A stretch of 64,000 nt of DNA from NCBI RefSeq assembly GCF_019458025.1, contig NZ_JAHZUY010000007.1:1-64000 (forward strand), in the 5' to 3' direction. Within the stretch, counting starts at the first letter, position 1; the number at the start of each line of letters is the position of its first letter. The notes beneath the pieces were generated by a model, which was not told the origin of the DNA, did no database searches, and saw only the letters and a program-made list of their open reading frames with translations. The translations under genes were made by a program, and so were the position numbers. The DNA comes from Caldovatus aquaticus. GTDB taxonomy: Bacteria; Pseudomonadota; Alphaproteobacteria; Acetobacterales; Acetobacteraceae. This document shows, one piece after another, positions 55,488 through 63,711 of the stretch.

Positions 55488-57181
55488 GGCACCGCCTCCG
55501 GGAAGAAGCGCAGCACGGACAGCACCGGGTTCATCGCCGCCTGGCCGAGGCCGCAGATCGAGCCGTCCGCCATCGCCGCCGCCAGCTCCTCGAGCAGCGC
55601 GCGGTCCCAGCGCGGCGCCTCGAGCAGCCGCGCCGCCTTCGCCGTGCCGACGCGGCAGGGCGTGCATTGCCCGCAGGATTCGTCGCGGAAGAAGCGCACC
55701 AGGTTGCGCACCGCCGCGGCGAGGTCGTCGCGGTCGGACAGCACCACCACGGCGCCCGAGCCGACGAAGCAGCCGTGCGGCTCCAGCGTGCCGAAGTCGA
55801 GCGGCAGGTCGGCCATCGCCGCCGGCAGGATGCCGCCGGAGGCGCCGCCCGGCAGGTAGGCGACGAAGCGGTGGCCCTCCGCCATGCCGCCGCAGAACTC
55901 CTCGATCAGCTCCCGCGCCGTGACCCCGGCCGGCGCCTCCACCACGCCGGGGCGGCGCACGCGGCCGGAGACGCTGAACAGCCGCTTGCCGCCGCGCCCG
56001 CGCCGGCCCGCGCCGGCGAAGCGGGCGGCGCCGTCCGGCGTGCCGAGGATCTCCGGCAGCCACCACAGCGTCTCGACGTTGTGGATCAGCGTCGGGCGGC
56101 CGAACAGGCCGCGCTCGCCGGGGTAGGGGGGCTTGTGGCGCGGGTAGCCGCGCCTGCCCTCCAGGCTCTCCAGCAGCGCCGTCTCCTCGCCGCAGACGTA
56201 GGCGCCGGCGCCGCGGCGCAGGTGGATGGCCGTGCCGGCCGCCATCCCCTCCGCCTGCAGCGCGGCGATCTCGGCGGCGAGGTCGCGGCGCAGATCGGGA
56301 TACTCGTCGCGCAGGTAGATCCAGCACGCCTCGGCCTCGATCACGTGCGCGGCGAGCAGCATGCCCTCCAGCACCCGGCGGGGGTCGCGTTCCAGGCAGT
56401 CGCGGTCCTTGAAGGTGCCGGGCTCGCCCTCGTCGGCGTTGACGACGACGTGGCGCGGTCCCGGCTGGGCGAGCACGGCGCGCCACTTGCGCGCCGCCGG
56501 GAAGCCCGCGCCGCCGAGGCCGCGCAGCCCCGATTCCTCCAGCGCGCGCAGCACGGCGTCGCGCGACAGGCGGCCTTCGCGCGTCGCGCGCAGCACCGCC
56601 CACCGGTAGGGGGGCAGGGGCGCCCGGGGCGGCTGCGGCACGCCCTCCGCCGCGGCGCGCGCGATCCGCTCCGGCGTCGCGTGCTCGACGCGGCCGCAGC
56701 GCCCGCCCCGCGCGACGCTCGCCGCCGGCGCCCGGTGGCAGGCGCCCATGCAGGGCGCGGCGAGGACGCGCGCTCCGGCGGGCGGGGCGGTGCTGAGCGC
56801 GGCGAGCAGCTCCTCCGCCCCGGCCATCGCGCAGGGCAGGCCGTCGCAGACGCGGATGGTGACGGGCGGCGGCGGCGGTGCGTCGTCCGCGACGATGTCG
56901 AAATGCGCGTAGAAGCTCGCCACCTCGAACACCTCGACCGGGGCGAGGCGCAGGAGCTCGGCGAGCGCGACCAGGCGGCCGGCGCGCAGGCAGCCCTCGC
57001 GGTCCTGGATCGCGTGCAGGTGCTCGACCAGCAGGTCCGGCCGCAGCGGCAGGTCGCCGAGCAGGCCCGCCACCGCGGCGCGCGCCTCCGGCGTCGCCAC
57101 GCGCCCGCGCGGCCCGGGCCGCGGAGGGCGGCGCTGCCGCTCGTCGCGGGCCGAAGAGGGCGCGGTGGTGTGATCGTTCAC
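55484..57181 (-). CDS. fdsB: Formate dehydrogenase beta subunit with fused NuoE and NuoF parts
   Basis: NADH diaphorase unit of 565 residues. Residues about 25-165 are a NuoE/FdsG thioredoxin-like [2Fe-2S] domain with C-x4-C (VCDGLPC) and C-x3-C (PCMGAC). The rest is NuoF/FdsB-like: NADH loop GLGGAGFPAARKW, FMN loop VVNADEGEPGTFKDRD, and the [4Fe-4S] site in ESCGQCTPCRVGT with a late Cys in DGSICGLGQAA. In canonical fdsGBA these are two genes. The start is GTG 57181 within a GTGA overlap with a 10-codon ORF that has the strong ribosome site. Its stop overlaps the alpha start. Confidence 0.92.
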   Translation of the reverse strand: MNDHTTAPSSARDERQRRPPRPGPRGRVATPEARAAVAGLLGDLPLRPDLLVEHLHAIQDREGCLRAGRLVALAELLRLAPVEVFEVASFYAHFDIVADDAPPPPPVTIRVCDGLPCAMAGAEELLAALSTAPPAGARVLAAPCMGACHRAPAASVARGGRCGRVEHATPERIARAAAEGVPQPPRAPLPPYRWAVLRATREGRLSRDAVLRALEESGLRGLGGAGFPAARKWRAVLAQPGPRHVVVNADEGEPGTFKDRDCLERDPRRVLEGMLLAAHVIEAEACWIYLRDEYPDLRRDLAAEIAALQAEGMAAGTAIHLRRGAGAYVCGEETALLESLEGRRGYPRHKPPYPGERGLFGRPTLIHNVETLWWLPEILGTPDGAARFAGAGRRGRGGKRLFSVSGRVRRPGVVEAPAGVTARELIEEFCGGMAEGHRFVAYLPGGASGGILPAAMADLPLDFGTLEPHGCFVGSGAVVVLSDRDDLAAAVRNLVRFFRDESCGQCTPCRVGTAKAARLLEAPRWDRALLEELAAAMADGSICGLGQAAMNPVLSVLRFFPEAVP

Positions 57182-57210
57182 GCGGCCGTCCCGCCGGCCT
57201 TGCCGGGCAT
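57178..57210 (-). CDS. Possible 10-residue leader peptide before fdsB
   Basis: AAGGAGG lies seven bases before ATG 57210, a far better ribosome site than the fdsB GTG has. The frame reads MPGKAGGTAA and stops at TGA, overlapping the fdsB start as GTGA. It may be a leader that couples translation, or the true N-terminus of fdsB separated by a frameshift or sequencing error. No attenuation hairpins are obvious. Confidence 0.35.
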   Translation of the reverse strand: MPGKAGGTAA

Positions 57211-57423
57211 GGTCGTTCCTCCTTGCTCCGCCGCGCGCCGCCGCGGCGCGGAGGGCGAGGGTAGTATGGGGCGGGCGCGGCGCAAACAGCGTGGCGGGGC
57301 CGGCCGGCGCGCGTCCCCGGCGCCGCCGCGGACGCCGTTGACCCCGGGCGCCGCCTCGCCCAAACCTGCGCCGGAACGGATCCCGCGCGGCACCGCCGCC
57401 GGGACCTTCGGGAGAACGACGCC

Positions 57424-58443
57424 ATGCCGAGCCGCCGCGGCCTCCTCCTCGCCGCCCTGCCGGGTGCCGCCGCCCTCGCCGCGCCGGCGCTGATCCGCGC
57501 CGCCCGCGCCCAGGGCGTCCCCGCCGTCATGCGCCTTTCGCATCAGTATCCGCCGGCGCACCACAATGCCCGCGTCATCGCCGCCTTCGCCGAGGACGTT
57601 GCGCGGCGCTCGGGCGGCAGCGTGCAGGTGCAGGTCTTCCCCGCCGAGCAGCTCGCCAAGGCGGGCGAGAACTTCCCCGGCGTCGCGCGCGGCGCCTTCG
57701 AGGCGGCGGCGGCGGTGAACTTCCAGTGGGGCACCACCATCCCGGAAATGAACGCCCCCACCATCCCCTACCTCTTCACCGACCTCGCGCGCATCCGCAG
57801 GTTCATCGCCGGCTCGGAAGCGGCGAAATTCCTCGAGGGGCTGCTGGAGCGGCGCCAGGTGCGCAACCTGATGTGGCTCTACACCACGCGGATGAGCATC
57901 TTCACCTCCAACCGCAAGCCGATCGTCTCGGTCGAGGACTTCCGCGGCCTCAAGATCCGCGGCCTCAACCCGCTGACCGACCACGCGCTGAGCGCGGTGG
58001 GGGCCGCCCCCTCCGCCATGCCGGGGCCGGAGGTGCCGCAGGCGCTGCAGTCGGGCGTGCTCGACGCCGGCCTCACCGACGTCTCCGCCGCCGTCTCGCG
58101 CCGCTACTACGAATTCCAGCGCTACGGCACCGTCGCCCCCTACTTCGCGGTGATCAGCCACGTCTATGTCAACCCGCGCTGGTGGAACGGCCTCAGGCCG
58201 GAGCAGCGCCAGGCGATCGAGGCCGCGGCGCGCCAGGCCGAGCAGGACCAGATCGGCGTCACCGAGGAGACCGCCGCCGCCGCCGTCGGCGAACTGCGCG
58301 CGAGGGGCATGACCATCCACGAGCAGACGCCGGAGGAGGCCGAGGCGTGGAAGGCCCGCATGCAGCCGCCGGTGATGGAGGCCTTCCTGCGCCTCGCGCC
58401 GGAGAACGGGCGGCGCGTGCTCGAGCTGATGCAGGCGCTGTGA
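57424..58443 (+). CDS. dctP: TRAP transporter solute-binding protein, DctP family
   Basis: Periplasmic receptor, 339 residues. The signal begins MPSRRGLLLAALPGAAALAA with cleavage after RAARAQ. The mature protein has RLSHQYPPAHHNARVIAAFA, VQVFPAEQLAKAGENFPGVA and FRGLKIRGLNPLTDHALSAV, in which the Arg of KIRG contacts the carboxylate of the ligand in this family. C4-dicarboxylates or other organic acids are typical ligands. Divergent from the formate dehydrogenase operon; the 213-base gap holds a TTGACC at 57339-57344 that may be its -35. Coupled by GTGA to dctQ. Confidence 0.92.
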   Translation: MPSRRGLLLAALPGAAALAAPALIRAARAQGVPAVMRLSHQYPPAHHNARVIAAFAEDVARRSGGSVQVQVFPAEQLAKAGENFPGVARGAFEAAAAVNFQWGTTIPEMNAPTIPYLFTDLARIRRFIAGSEAAKFLEGLLERRQVRNLMWLYTTRMSIFTSNRKPIVSVEDFRGLKIRGLNPLTDHALSAVGAAPSAMPGPEVPQALQSGVLDAGLTDVSAAVSRRYYEFQRYGTVAPYFAVISHVYVNPRWWNGLRPEQRQAIEAAARQAEQDQIGVTEETAAAAVGELRARGMTIHEQTPEEAEAWKARMQPPVMEAFLRLAPENGRRVLELMQAL

Positions 58444-58982
58444 GGGCGCTGGAGCGCCTCTCGGCGCTGGCCGCGCGCCTCGCCGGCGCCGTCGCGTCGC
58501 TGGCGACGGTGCTGTGCCTCGCGCTGATCTGCTGGTCGGTGGCGGCGCGCTACCTGTTCGGCGCGCCGCAGCCCTGGATCGACAAGGCGGCGGGCTGGCT
58601 GGTGGTGGCCCTGGTGCTGCTCGGCGCGCCCGAGGCGCAGCGACGCTTCGAGCACATCGGGGTGGACATCGCCGTCGGCCGGATCGGCCCGCGCCTCGCG
58701 CGGCTCGCGCGCCTGCTCGGCGTGGTGTCGGTGGCCGCGGTGGCGGCGATCCTGCTCGACGCTGGCCTCGAGGCGGTCGCCTTCAGCCGCCTGGTCGGCC
58801 TGATGACCGACATCGAGGGCGTGCCGCAGTGGTGGATCCACGCTCTGTTGCCGATCGGCGCTTCGGTGCTGCTGCTGGTCGCGCTCGTGCAGGCGCTGGC
58901 GCTGCTTGCCGGGCGCGAGCCGCCCTGCCTGCCGCACGACGAGGACGGGTTGCCGCGCGACAGCCTCGCGCGCGGGGAGTAG
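58440..58982 (+). CDS. dctQ: TRAP transporter small permease, DctQ family, GTG start
   Basis: Small membrane subunit, 180 residues, starting at GTG 58440 within the dctP stop. Four hydrophobic segments are visible, with the family pattern VAARYLFGAPQPWIDKAAGW, then RRFEHIGVDIAVGRIG between helices 2 and 3, and a conserved late PQWWIHALLPIGASVLLLVA. DctQ docks the receptor and the large permease in a sodium-driven import complex. The end overlaps nothing; dctM starts seven bases on. Confidence 0.9.
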   Translation: MRALERLSALAARLAGAVASLATVLCLALICWSVAARYLFGAPQPWIDKAAGWLVVALVLLGAPEAQRRFEHIGVDIAVGRIGPRLARLARLLGVVSVAAVAAILLDAGLEAVAFSRLVGLMTDIEGVPQWWIHALLPIGASVLLLVALVQALALLAGREPPCLPHDEDGLPRDSLARGE

Positions 58983-58989
58983 CGCCGGC

Positions 58990-60270
58990 GTGACCTTCCT
59001 GCTGCTGCTCGCGGCGCTGATCGCGCTGCTCTATCTCGGCCTGCCGATGTTCGCGGCGCTGTTCCTGCTGCCGCTCGCAATGCTGCTGTGGGTCGAGGGC
59101 GGCCTGCCGGCGCTCGGCGAGCTGGTGGTCGGCCAGCTCGACGGCTACCTGCTGGTGGCGATCCCGCTCTTCATGCTGATGGCGCACGTGATGGTTCGCG
59201 GGCGGGTGGTGGACGACCTCTACGGCGCCGCCTTCGCGCTGCTGCGGCGCGTGCGCGGCGGGGTCGGCATCGCGACCGTCGCCGCCTGCACCGTGTTCGC
59301 CGCGATCAGCGGCTCCTCGGTCGCCACCGCGCTGACGGTGGGCAAGATCGCCATCCCGCAGATGCTGCGCTACGGCATGTCGCGCCGTGGGGCGTTCGGC
59401 GTGGTGGCGGGGGGCGGGACGCTCGGCATCCTGATCCCGCCCTCGGCGCCGATGGTGCTCTACGCCTACGTGACGGAGAGCTCGGTCGGCGCGCTGTTCC
59501 TCGCCGGCGTGGTGCCGGGGCTGATGATGGCGGCGATGTTCGCGGCCTGGGTCTTCCTCACCGAGGGCCACGCCAAGGCGCCGCCCGGCGACCCGCCGCC
59601 GGCGCGCGCCTCCGCCGCCTTGCGCCGCGCCGGCTGGAGCCTGACGCTGCCCTTCTTCGTCCTGGGCGGCATCTACTTCGGCGTCTTCACCGCGACCGAG
59701 GCGGCGGGCACCGGCACGCTCTGGGCGCTGATCGTCGCCGCGCTGATCTACCGCGCGCTTTCCTGGCGCGACCTGCTCGAGGGAGTGCAGGAGGCGACGC
59801 GCACCTCGGCGATGCTGCTGATGATCATCGCCGGCGCCGCGATCTACGGCTACATGCTGACCAAGCTGCGCGTGCCGCAGGAGCTGGTGGCGCTGGTCGC
59901 CGATCTCGGGCTCGGCCGCACCGGGTTCCTGGTGGCGATGATGGTGCTGCTGTTCCTGCTCGGCCTGGTGCTGGAGAGCTTCTCGATCATCCTCCTCACC
60001 ATGCCGGCGATCCTGCCGGTGATGGCCGGGCTCGGCATCGACAAGGTGTGGTACGGGGTGCTGCTGACGCTCAGCCTGGAGATGGCGCTGATCAGCCCGC
60101 CGGTGGCGATGAACCTGGTGGTCATCAAGGCGATCACCGGCGCGCCGCTCGCCGAGGTCAACCGCAGCATCCTGCCCTACATGCTGATGCTGGCGCTGGG
60201 GACGGCGCTGCTGATCGCCTTCCCGGGCATCGCGCTCTGGCTTCCGCGCCAGGCGGGATACGGCGGCTGA
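58990..60270 (+). CDS. dctM: TRAP transporter large permease, DctM family, GTG start
   Basis: Large membrane subunit, 426 residues with about twelve hydrophobic segments. GTG 58990 (MTFLLLLAALIALLYLGLPM) follows GGGGAG; an upstream frame to 58906 adds hydrophilic residues not found in this family. Family marks are LLVAIPLFMLMAHVMVRG, ISGSSVATALTVGKIAIPQM, GGGTLGILIPPSAPMVLYAY and the late PPVAMNLVVIKAITGAP. It carries solute using the sodium gradient. It ends at a hairpin facing the peroxide-defence genes. Confidence 0.92.
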   Translation: MTFLLLLAALIALLYLGLPMFAALFLLPLAMLLWVEGGLPALGELVVGQLDGYLLVAIPLFMLMAHVMVRGRVVDDLYGAAFALLRRVRGGVGIATVAACTVFAAISGSSVATALTVGKIAIPQMLRYGMSRRGAFGVVAGGGTLGILIPPSAPMVLYAYVTESSVGALFLAGVVPGLMMAAMFAAWVFLTEGHAKAPPGDPPPARASAALRRAGWSLTLPFFVLGGIYFGVFTATEAAGTGTLWALIVAALIYRALSWRDLLEGVQEATRTSAMLLMIIAGAAIYGYMLTKLRVPQELVALVADLGLGRTGFLVAMMVLLFLLGLVLESFSIILLTMPAILPVMAGLGIDKVWYGVLLTLSLEMALISPPVAMNLVVIKAITGAPLAEVNRSILPYMLMLALGTALLIAFPGIALWLPRQAGYGG

Positions 60271-60302
60271 GCGCCCCGCCCCCGCCCGGGCGCGGGGGCG
60301 CT
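60270..60302. terminator. Bidirectional hairpin between dctM and ahpD
   Basis: AGCGCCCC (60270-60277) pairs with GGGGCGCT (60295-60302), with a GCCCGGGC palindrome in the loop. It covers both stop regions of convergent genes. No T-run. Confidence 0.45.
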
Positions 60303-60861
60303 ACGCCGCCTGCGCGACCGCCGCCGGCGCGGCGCCGCCGAGGGCCGCCTCGGCGTCCAGCACCGTCGCCACCGCATGCACCACGGCGGCGATGCGCACC
60401 GCGGCCTGCACCTGCTCCTTCGACAGGCCGGCCTCGCGCACCACCCTCTCGTGCGCCTCCATGCACGCGCCGCAGCCGTTGACGGCCGAGACGGCGAGCG
60501 ACCAGAGCTCGAAATCTGCCTTCTCCACCCCCGGGCGGGCGATCACGTTCATGCGCAGCCGCGCCGGCATGGAGCGGTAGTCGCCGCCGACCAGGTGGGT
60601 GAAGCGGTAATAGACGTTGTTCATGCCCATGATCGCCGCCGCGGCCTTGGCGGCGTTCAGCGCCTCGGGCGAGAGGCGTGGGGCGAATTCGGCGGCGATC
60701 GCCGCGGCGACCTCGGCGTTGCGCGCGGCGAGCGCGGCGGCGAGGAAGGTTCCGGCGAGCTGCTGCGGCGTCAGCGCCGGCTCGGCGGCGAGGGCCGAGA
60801 GGTTGAGCTTCAGGTCCTTGGCGTAGTCGGGCAGGCGGTTGCGCAGGGCTTCGAGCGACAT
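60301..60861 (-). CDS. ahpD: Alkylhydroperoxidase AhpD-type carboxymuconolactone decarboxylase family
   Basis: All-helical CMD-family protein, 186 residues, two-domain like AhpD. The redox motif Cys-x-x-Cys followed by His is [20 protein letters not shown]; a Glu seven residues earlier, expected for the proton relay, is not evident but FELW precedes the site. It reduces oxidised AhpC, probably with electrons from lipoamide as in Mycobacterium. It lies 98 bases downstream of ahpC on the same strand, so the pair is the likely reductase-peroxidase couple in place of AhpF, which is absent. Confidence 0.9.
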   Translation of the reverse strand: MSLEALRNRLPDYAKDLKLNLSALAAEPALTPQQLAGTFLAAALAARNAEVAAAIAAEFAPRLSPEALNAAKAAAAIMGMNNVYYRFTHLVGGDYRSMPARLRMNVIARPGVEKADFELWSLAVSAVNGCGACMEAHERVVREAGLSKEQVQAAVRIAAVVHAVATVLDAEAALGGAAPAAVAQAA

Positions 60862-60959
60862 GGCGGACGGTTCCTTGGGTCCGGAAGGGGCGGGGGCTGG
60901 CGCGCGCAGCGGCGCCGCGCGGGGGCGGGGCGGGCCGGGGGCGCCCGGCCCGCCCGCGC

Positions 60960-61535
60960 TCACGCCGCCTGGCCGAACAGCTCCTCGGGCTTCAGCGTCT
61001 CCTTGCCCTTCTCCCAGTTGCAGGGGCAGAGCTCGTCGGTCTGCAGCGCGTCGAGCACGCGCAGCACCTCCTGCGGGTTGCGCCCGACGTTCAGCCCATA
61101 GACCGACACCCACTGGATCGTCCCGGCGGGGTCCACGATGAAGGTCGCGCGCAGCGGCACGCCCTCGGCCTTGTCGAGGATGCCGAGGGCCGAGGACAGC
61201 TCGCGCTTCACGTCGGCGAGCATCGGGATCGCGAGGTCGCGGATGTCGTCGTTGTGAAGGCGCCAGTTGAGGTGCACGAACTCGCTGTCGGTGCTGACGC
61301 CGTAGACCACCGCGTCGCGGTCCGCGAACTCGCCGGCGAGCTTGCCGAAGGCCGCGATCTCGGTCGGGCAGACGAAGGTGAAGTCCTTCGGCCAGAAGAA
61401 CACGACCTTCCACTTGCCGGGATCGGACTCGCTGGTGATCTCGGCGAAGGACCGGCCGGGCCCGCCGAGGCCCTCCTTGCCGGCCTTCACCGCGGTCAGC
61501 CGGAAGGCCGGAAACTTGTCGCCAACGGTCAGCAT
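60960..61535 (-). CDS. ahpC: Peroxiredoxin AhpC
   Basis: Two-cysteine peroxiredoxin, 191 residues, which reduces H2O2 and organic peroxides. The peroxidatic Cys is in [18 protein letters not shown]; the resolving Cys lies in [19 protein letters not shown], with an additional Cys beside it. Start 61535 gives [16 protein letters not shown]. Upstream, on its strand, are an AT-rich promoter and a motif shared with the catalase gene. Reduction by AhpD is likely. OxyR control is expected from the nearby oxyR. Confidence 0.93.
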   Translation of the reverse strand: MLTVGDKFPAFRLTAVKAGKEGLGGPGRSFAEITSESDPGKWKVVFFWPKDFTFVCPTEIAAFGKLAGEFADRDAVVYGVSTDSEFVHLNWRLHNDDIRDLAIPMLADVKRELSSALGILDKAEGVPLRATFIVDPAGTIQWVSVYGLNVGRNPQEVLRVLDALQTDELCPCNWEKGKETLKPEELFGQAA

Positions 61536-61616
61536 GCGTGCGCTCACTCCGATTGTCGGGGAAACGGGCGCCCCGGGCGCCTCGCGAGCGCATATGCTGC
61601 GGCGCAGCAGGATGGG

Positions 61617-61628
61617 CAAATGAATAGT
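61617..61628. promoter_or_regulatory. 12-bp motif upstream of ahpC shared with the catalase upstream region
   Basis: CAAATGAATAGT here and CTAATGAATAAT at 62736-62747 agree at ten of twelve positions and lie upstream of ahpC and of the manganese catalase respectively, the latter in the catalase-oxyR divergent region. A shared OxyR recognition half-site is the simplest reading. Confidence 0.4.
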
Positions 61629-61648
61629 TTTGTTCGTGATGATCGGAA
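61621..61648 (-). promoter_or_regulatory. Candidate promoter of ahpC
   Basis: On the minus strand TTCCGA (61648-61643) and TATTCA (61626-61621) are 16 bases apart, in an AT-rich patch unlike the surroundings, about 85 bases before the ahpC start. The -35 overlaps the near-palindrome around GGAATATTCC (61645-61654). Confidence 0.4.
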
Positions 61649-61716
61649 TATTCCATCATTCCCGGCCGGAGCGGCAGCGCCCGGTCCCGCCGGACCGGGC
61701 GCCCGCCGCGCGGCCG

Positions 61717-62628
61717 TCATCCGCTCGCCTTCTGGTAGAGCTTCCGCGCGATCTCCAGGATCTCCTCCGGGTGATAGTCCGGGATGAAGGCCTGGGCGAC
61801 GCCTTCGAGCTGGTATTGCGGGCCGCCGGTGGGCGGGCCGTCGGTCACCTCGAGCGGCCCCGACCCGTCGAGCGCCTGGCCCTGCCAGATGGCGCGGATC
61901 TCGTCGAAGTCGGTGGTGCTGAAGCGGTAGAGCCGGCGGTGCGAGCCCTCCTCCAGGAACTTCCGGCTCTCCGGGATCTCCTCTGCCCGGATGTTCGGGA
62001 TCGGCAGCATCTTCTTCATGTCCACGCCGGTGAGCTGCTCGAGCGCCCGCGCGTAGGCCTCGGCGTGCACGCCGCCGCGCGTGAACAGGTAGCCGAGCAT
62101 GCGCCGCGCCGCCGGGTTGTCCGTCATCTGATAGACGCGGAGCTTCACCGTGCGCGCGCCGTTCTCGAGGAAGAAGTTGTGCAGCAGGTCGAGGATCAGG
62201 TTGCCCGAGTTGAAGATGTAGTCGCCCCGCCAGGGCTGGCCGAGCGCATTCGCCGCCATGATCCCGTGCGGCCCGTTGATATGGAAGCTCGGGCCGGCGC
62301 CGGCGGCGGTCTTGAACGGGTCGGCGAAGGGCGCCTCGCCCTTGGCGGTGTCGCCCTTCGGCTCGATGCCGTGGAGCAGGGCGTTCACCGTCGCGCCGAC
62401 CAGCTCGATGTGGCCGAGCTCCTCGGTCGCGATGTTGGCGATCAGCGCGTAGAACGGGCGCAGCTTGTCGCGCTGGCGGAAGTTGAAGCTCTGGTACATG
62501 TAGGTGTTGAGCGTCGTCATCTCGCCGAAGCGCCCGCCCATCAGCTCCTGCACCGCGGCGGCGGCGCTCGGGTCCGGCCTGGTCGGCATCGGCATCTCGA
62601 CCTGCAGCCGGTCGATTCTCAGGAACAT
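61717..62628 (-). CDS. Manganese catalase
   Basis: Non-haem dimanganese catalase, 303 residues. The ferritin-like bundle has the metal-binding Glu/His run in ALIANIATEELGHIELVG, and the later FTRGGVHAEAYARALEQLTG supplies the second Glu-x-x-His. An ordered C-terminal tail (GVAQAFIPDYHPEEILEIAR) is normal. ATG 62628 follows GGGAGGCATGCC. It converts H2O2 to water and oxygen without haem. It is divergent from oxyR (145-bp gap) and lies 182 bases upstream of ahpC on the same strand. Confidence 0.93.
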   Translation of the reverse strand: MFLRIDRLQVEMPMPTRPDPSAAAAVQELMGGRFGEMTTLNTYMYQSFNFRQRDKLRPFYALIANIATEELGHIELVGATVNALLHGIEPKGDTAKGEAPFADPFKTAAGAGPSFHINGPHGIMAANALGQPWRGDYIFNSGNLILDLLHNFFLENGARTVKLRVYQMTDNPAARRMLGYLFTRGGVHAEAYARALEQLTGVDMKKMLPIPNIRAEEIPESRKFLEEGSHRRLYRFSTTDFDEIRAIWQGQALDGSGPLEVTDGPPTGGPQYQLEGVAQAFIPDYHPEEILEIARKLYQKASG

Positions 62629-62735
62629 GGCATGCCTCCCTTGCAGAGCCGCGGCGGCGCGGAGGCCGGCGGTCCGCTGGCCGGCCGCCTGCCTGGCCGC
62701 AGCGGGTCGAGGGTGGCGATCCGCGGCGCAACGTT

Positions 62736-62747
62736 CTAATGAATAAT
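62736..62747. promoter_or_regulatory. 12-bp motif upstream of catalase and oxyR, shared with ahpC
   Basis: Second copy of the shared motif (CTAATGAATAAT), 108 bases before the catalase start and 27 before oxyR, inside an AT-rich patch. TTGACA on the minus strand overlaps it (reverse of TGTCAA at 62747-62752). Position suits a site through which OxyR would control both divergent genes. Confidence 0.4.
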
Positions 62748-62773
62748 GTCAACGCTTTTCATCGAGCGGACCG

Positions 62774-63679
62774 ATGACGCCGCTGCCGTCCCCCCGTCAG
62801 CTCCGCTACCTCGTCGCCCTCGCCGAGCACGGGCATTTCGGCCGCGCCGCCGCGGCCTGCGCCGTCACCCAGTCCACCCTCTCGGCCGGGATCATCGCGC
62901 TGGAGCAGCAGCTCGATGCCGCGCTGCTGGAGCGCACCGGCGCCAAGCGCCCGGTCTTCACCCCGCTCGGCCTCGAGATCGTGGCGCGCGCCCGCGCCGC
63001 GCTCGGTGCCCTGGAGGCGGTGGTGGAGACCGCCGCCGCGGCGCGCGAGCCGCTGAGCGGCCCGCTGCGCCTCGGCATCATTCCGACCATCGGGCCCTTC
63101 CTGCTGCCGCGCCTGATGCCGCGGCTGCGCGACCGATTCCCGCGCCTCAAGCTCTGGCTGCGCGAGGATTTGACCGAGCGGCTGGTGGAGGCGCTGGAGG
63201 GCGGCCGCCTCGACCTCCTCCTCCTCGCGCTGCCCTGCGCCTGCGGCGAGGCGGAGACCGAGCCGCTCGCCCTCGATCCCTTCCTCGCCGCCCTGCCCGA
63301 GGACCACCGGCTGGCCGCGCGCGAGCGGGTGCCGGTCGCCGCCCTCGGCGCGGAGCGGCTGCTGCTGCTCGAGGACGGCCACTGCCTGCGCGAGCATGCG
63401 CTCGACGCCTGCGGCCTGCCGGGCGCGGCGGCGGGCGAGGCCTTCGCCGCCACCTCGCTCTACACCCTGGTGCAGATGGTCGCGAGCGGCCTCGGGGTGA
63501 CGCTGGTGCCGCGGCTTGCGGTGCGCGGCGGCGTCCTTGCCGGCGCCCCGGTGGCGGTGCGCCCGCTCGATCGCGAGGTCGGGCGCAGGCTCGGCCTCGC
63601 CTGGCGCGCCCGCAGCCCGCGCGCGGCGGAGTTCCGCGGCCTCGCGCCCACCATTGCCGAGGCGATCGCCGCCGAGTAG
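62774..63679 (+). CDS. oxyR: Hydrogen peroxide-sensing LysR-type regulator OxyR
   Basis: LysR-type activator, 301 residues. The N-terminal winged helix is PSPRQLRYLVALAEHGHFGR with AVTQSTLSAGIIALEQQL, and the effector domain holds the peroxide-sensing cysteines Cys204 and Cys213 (EDGHCLREHALDACGLPG). Their nine-residue spacing and context are those of E. coli OxyR Cys199 and Cys208, which separates it from other LysR proteins. It should activate the adjacent manganese catalase and ahpC. It is divergent from the catalase gene and may repress its own expression. Confidence 0.95.
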   Translation: MTPLPSPRQLRYLVALAEHGHFGRAAAACAVTQSTLSAGIIALEQQLDAALLERTGAKRPVFTPLGLEIVARARAALGALEAVVETAAAAREPLSGPLRLGIIPTIGPFLLPRLMPRLRDRFPRLKLWLREDLTERLVEALEGGRLDLLLLALPCACGEAETEPLALDPFLAALPEDHRLAARERVPVAALGAERLLLLEDGHCLREHALDACGLPGAAAGEAFAATSLYTLVQMVASGLGVTLVPRLAVRGGVLAGAPVAVRPLDREVGRRLGLAWRARSPRAAEFRGLAPTIAEAIAAE

Positions 63680-63711
63680 CAACGCGGCGGGCCGGCGGAG
63701 GAGGGCGCGAG

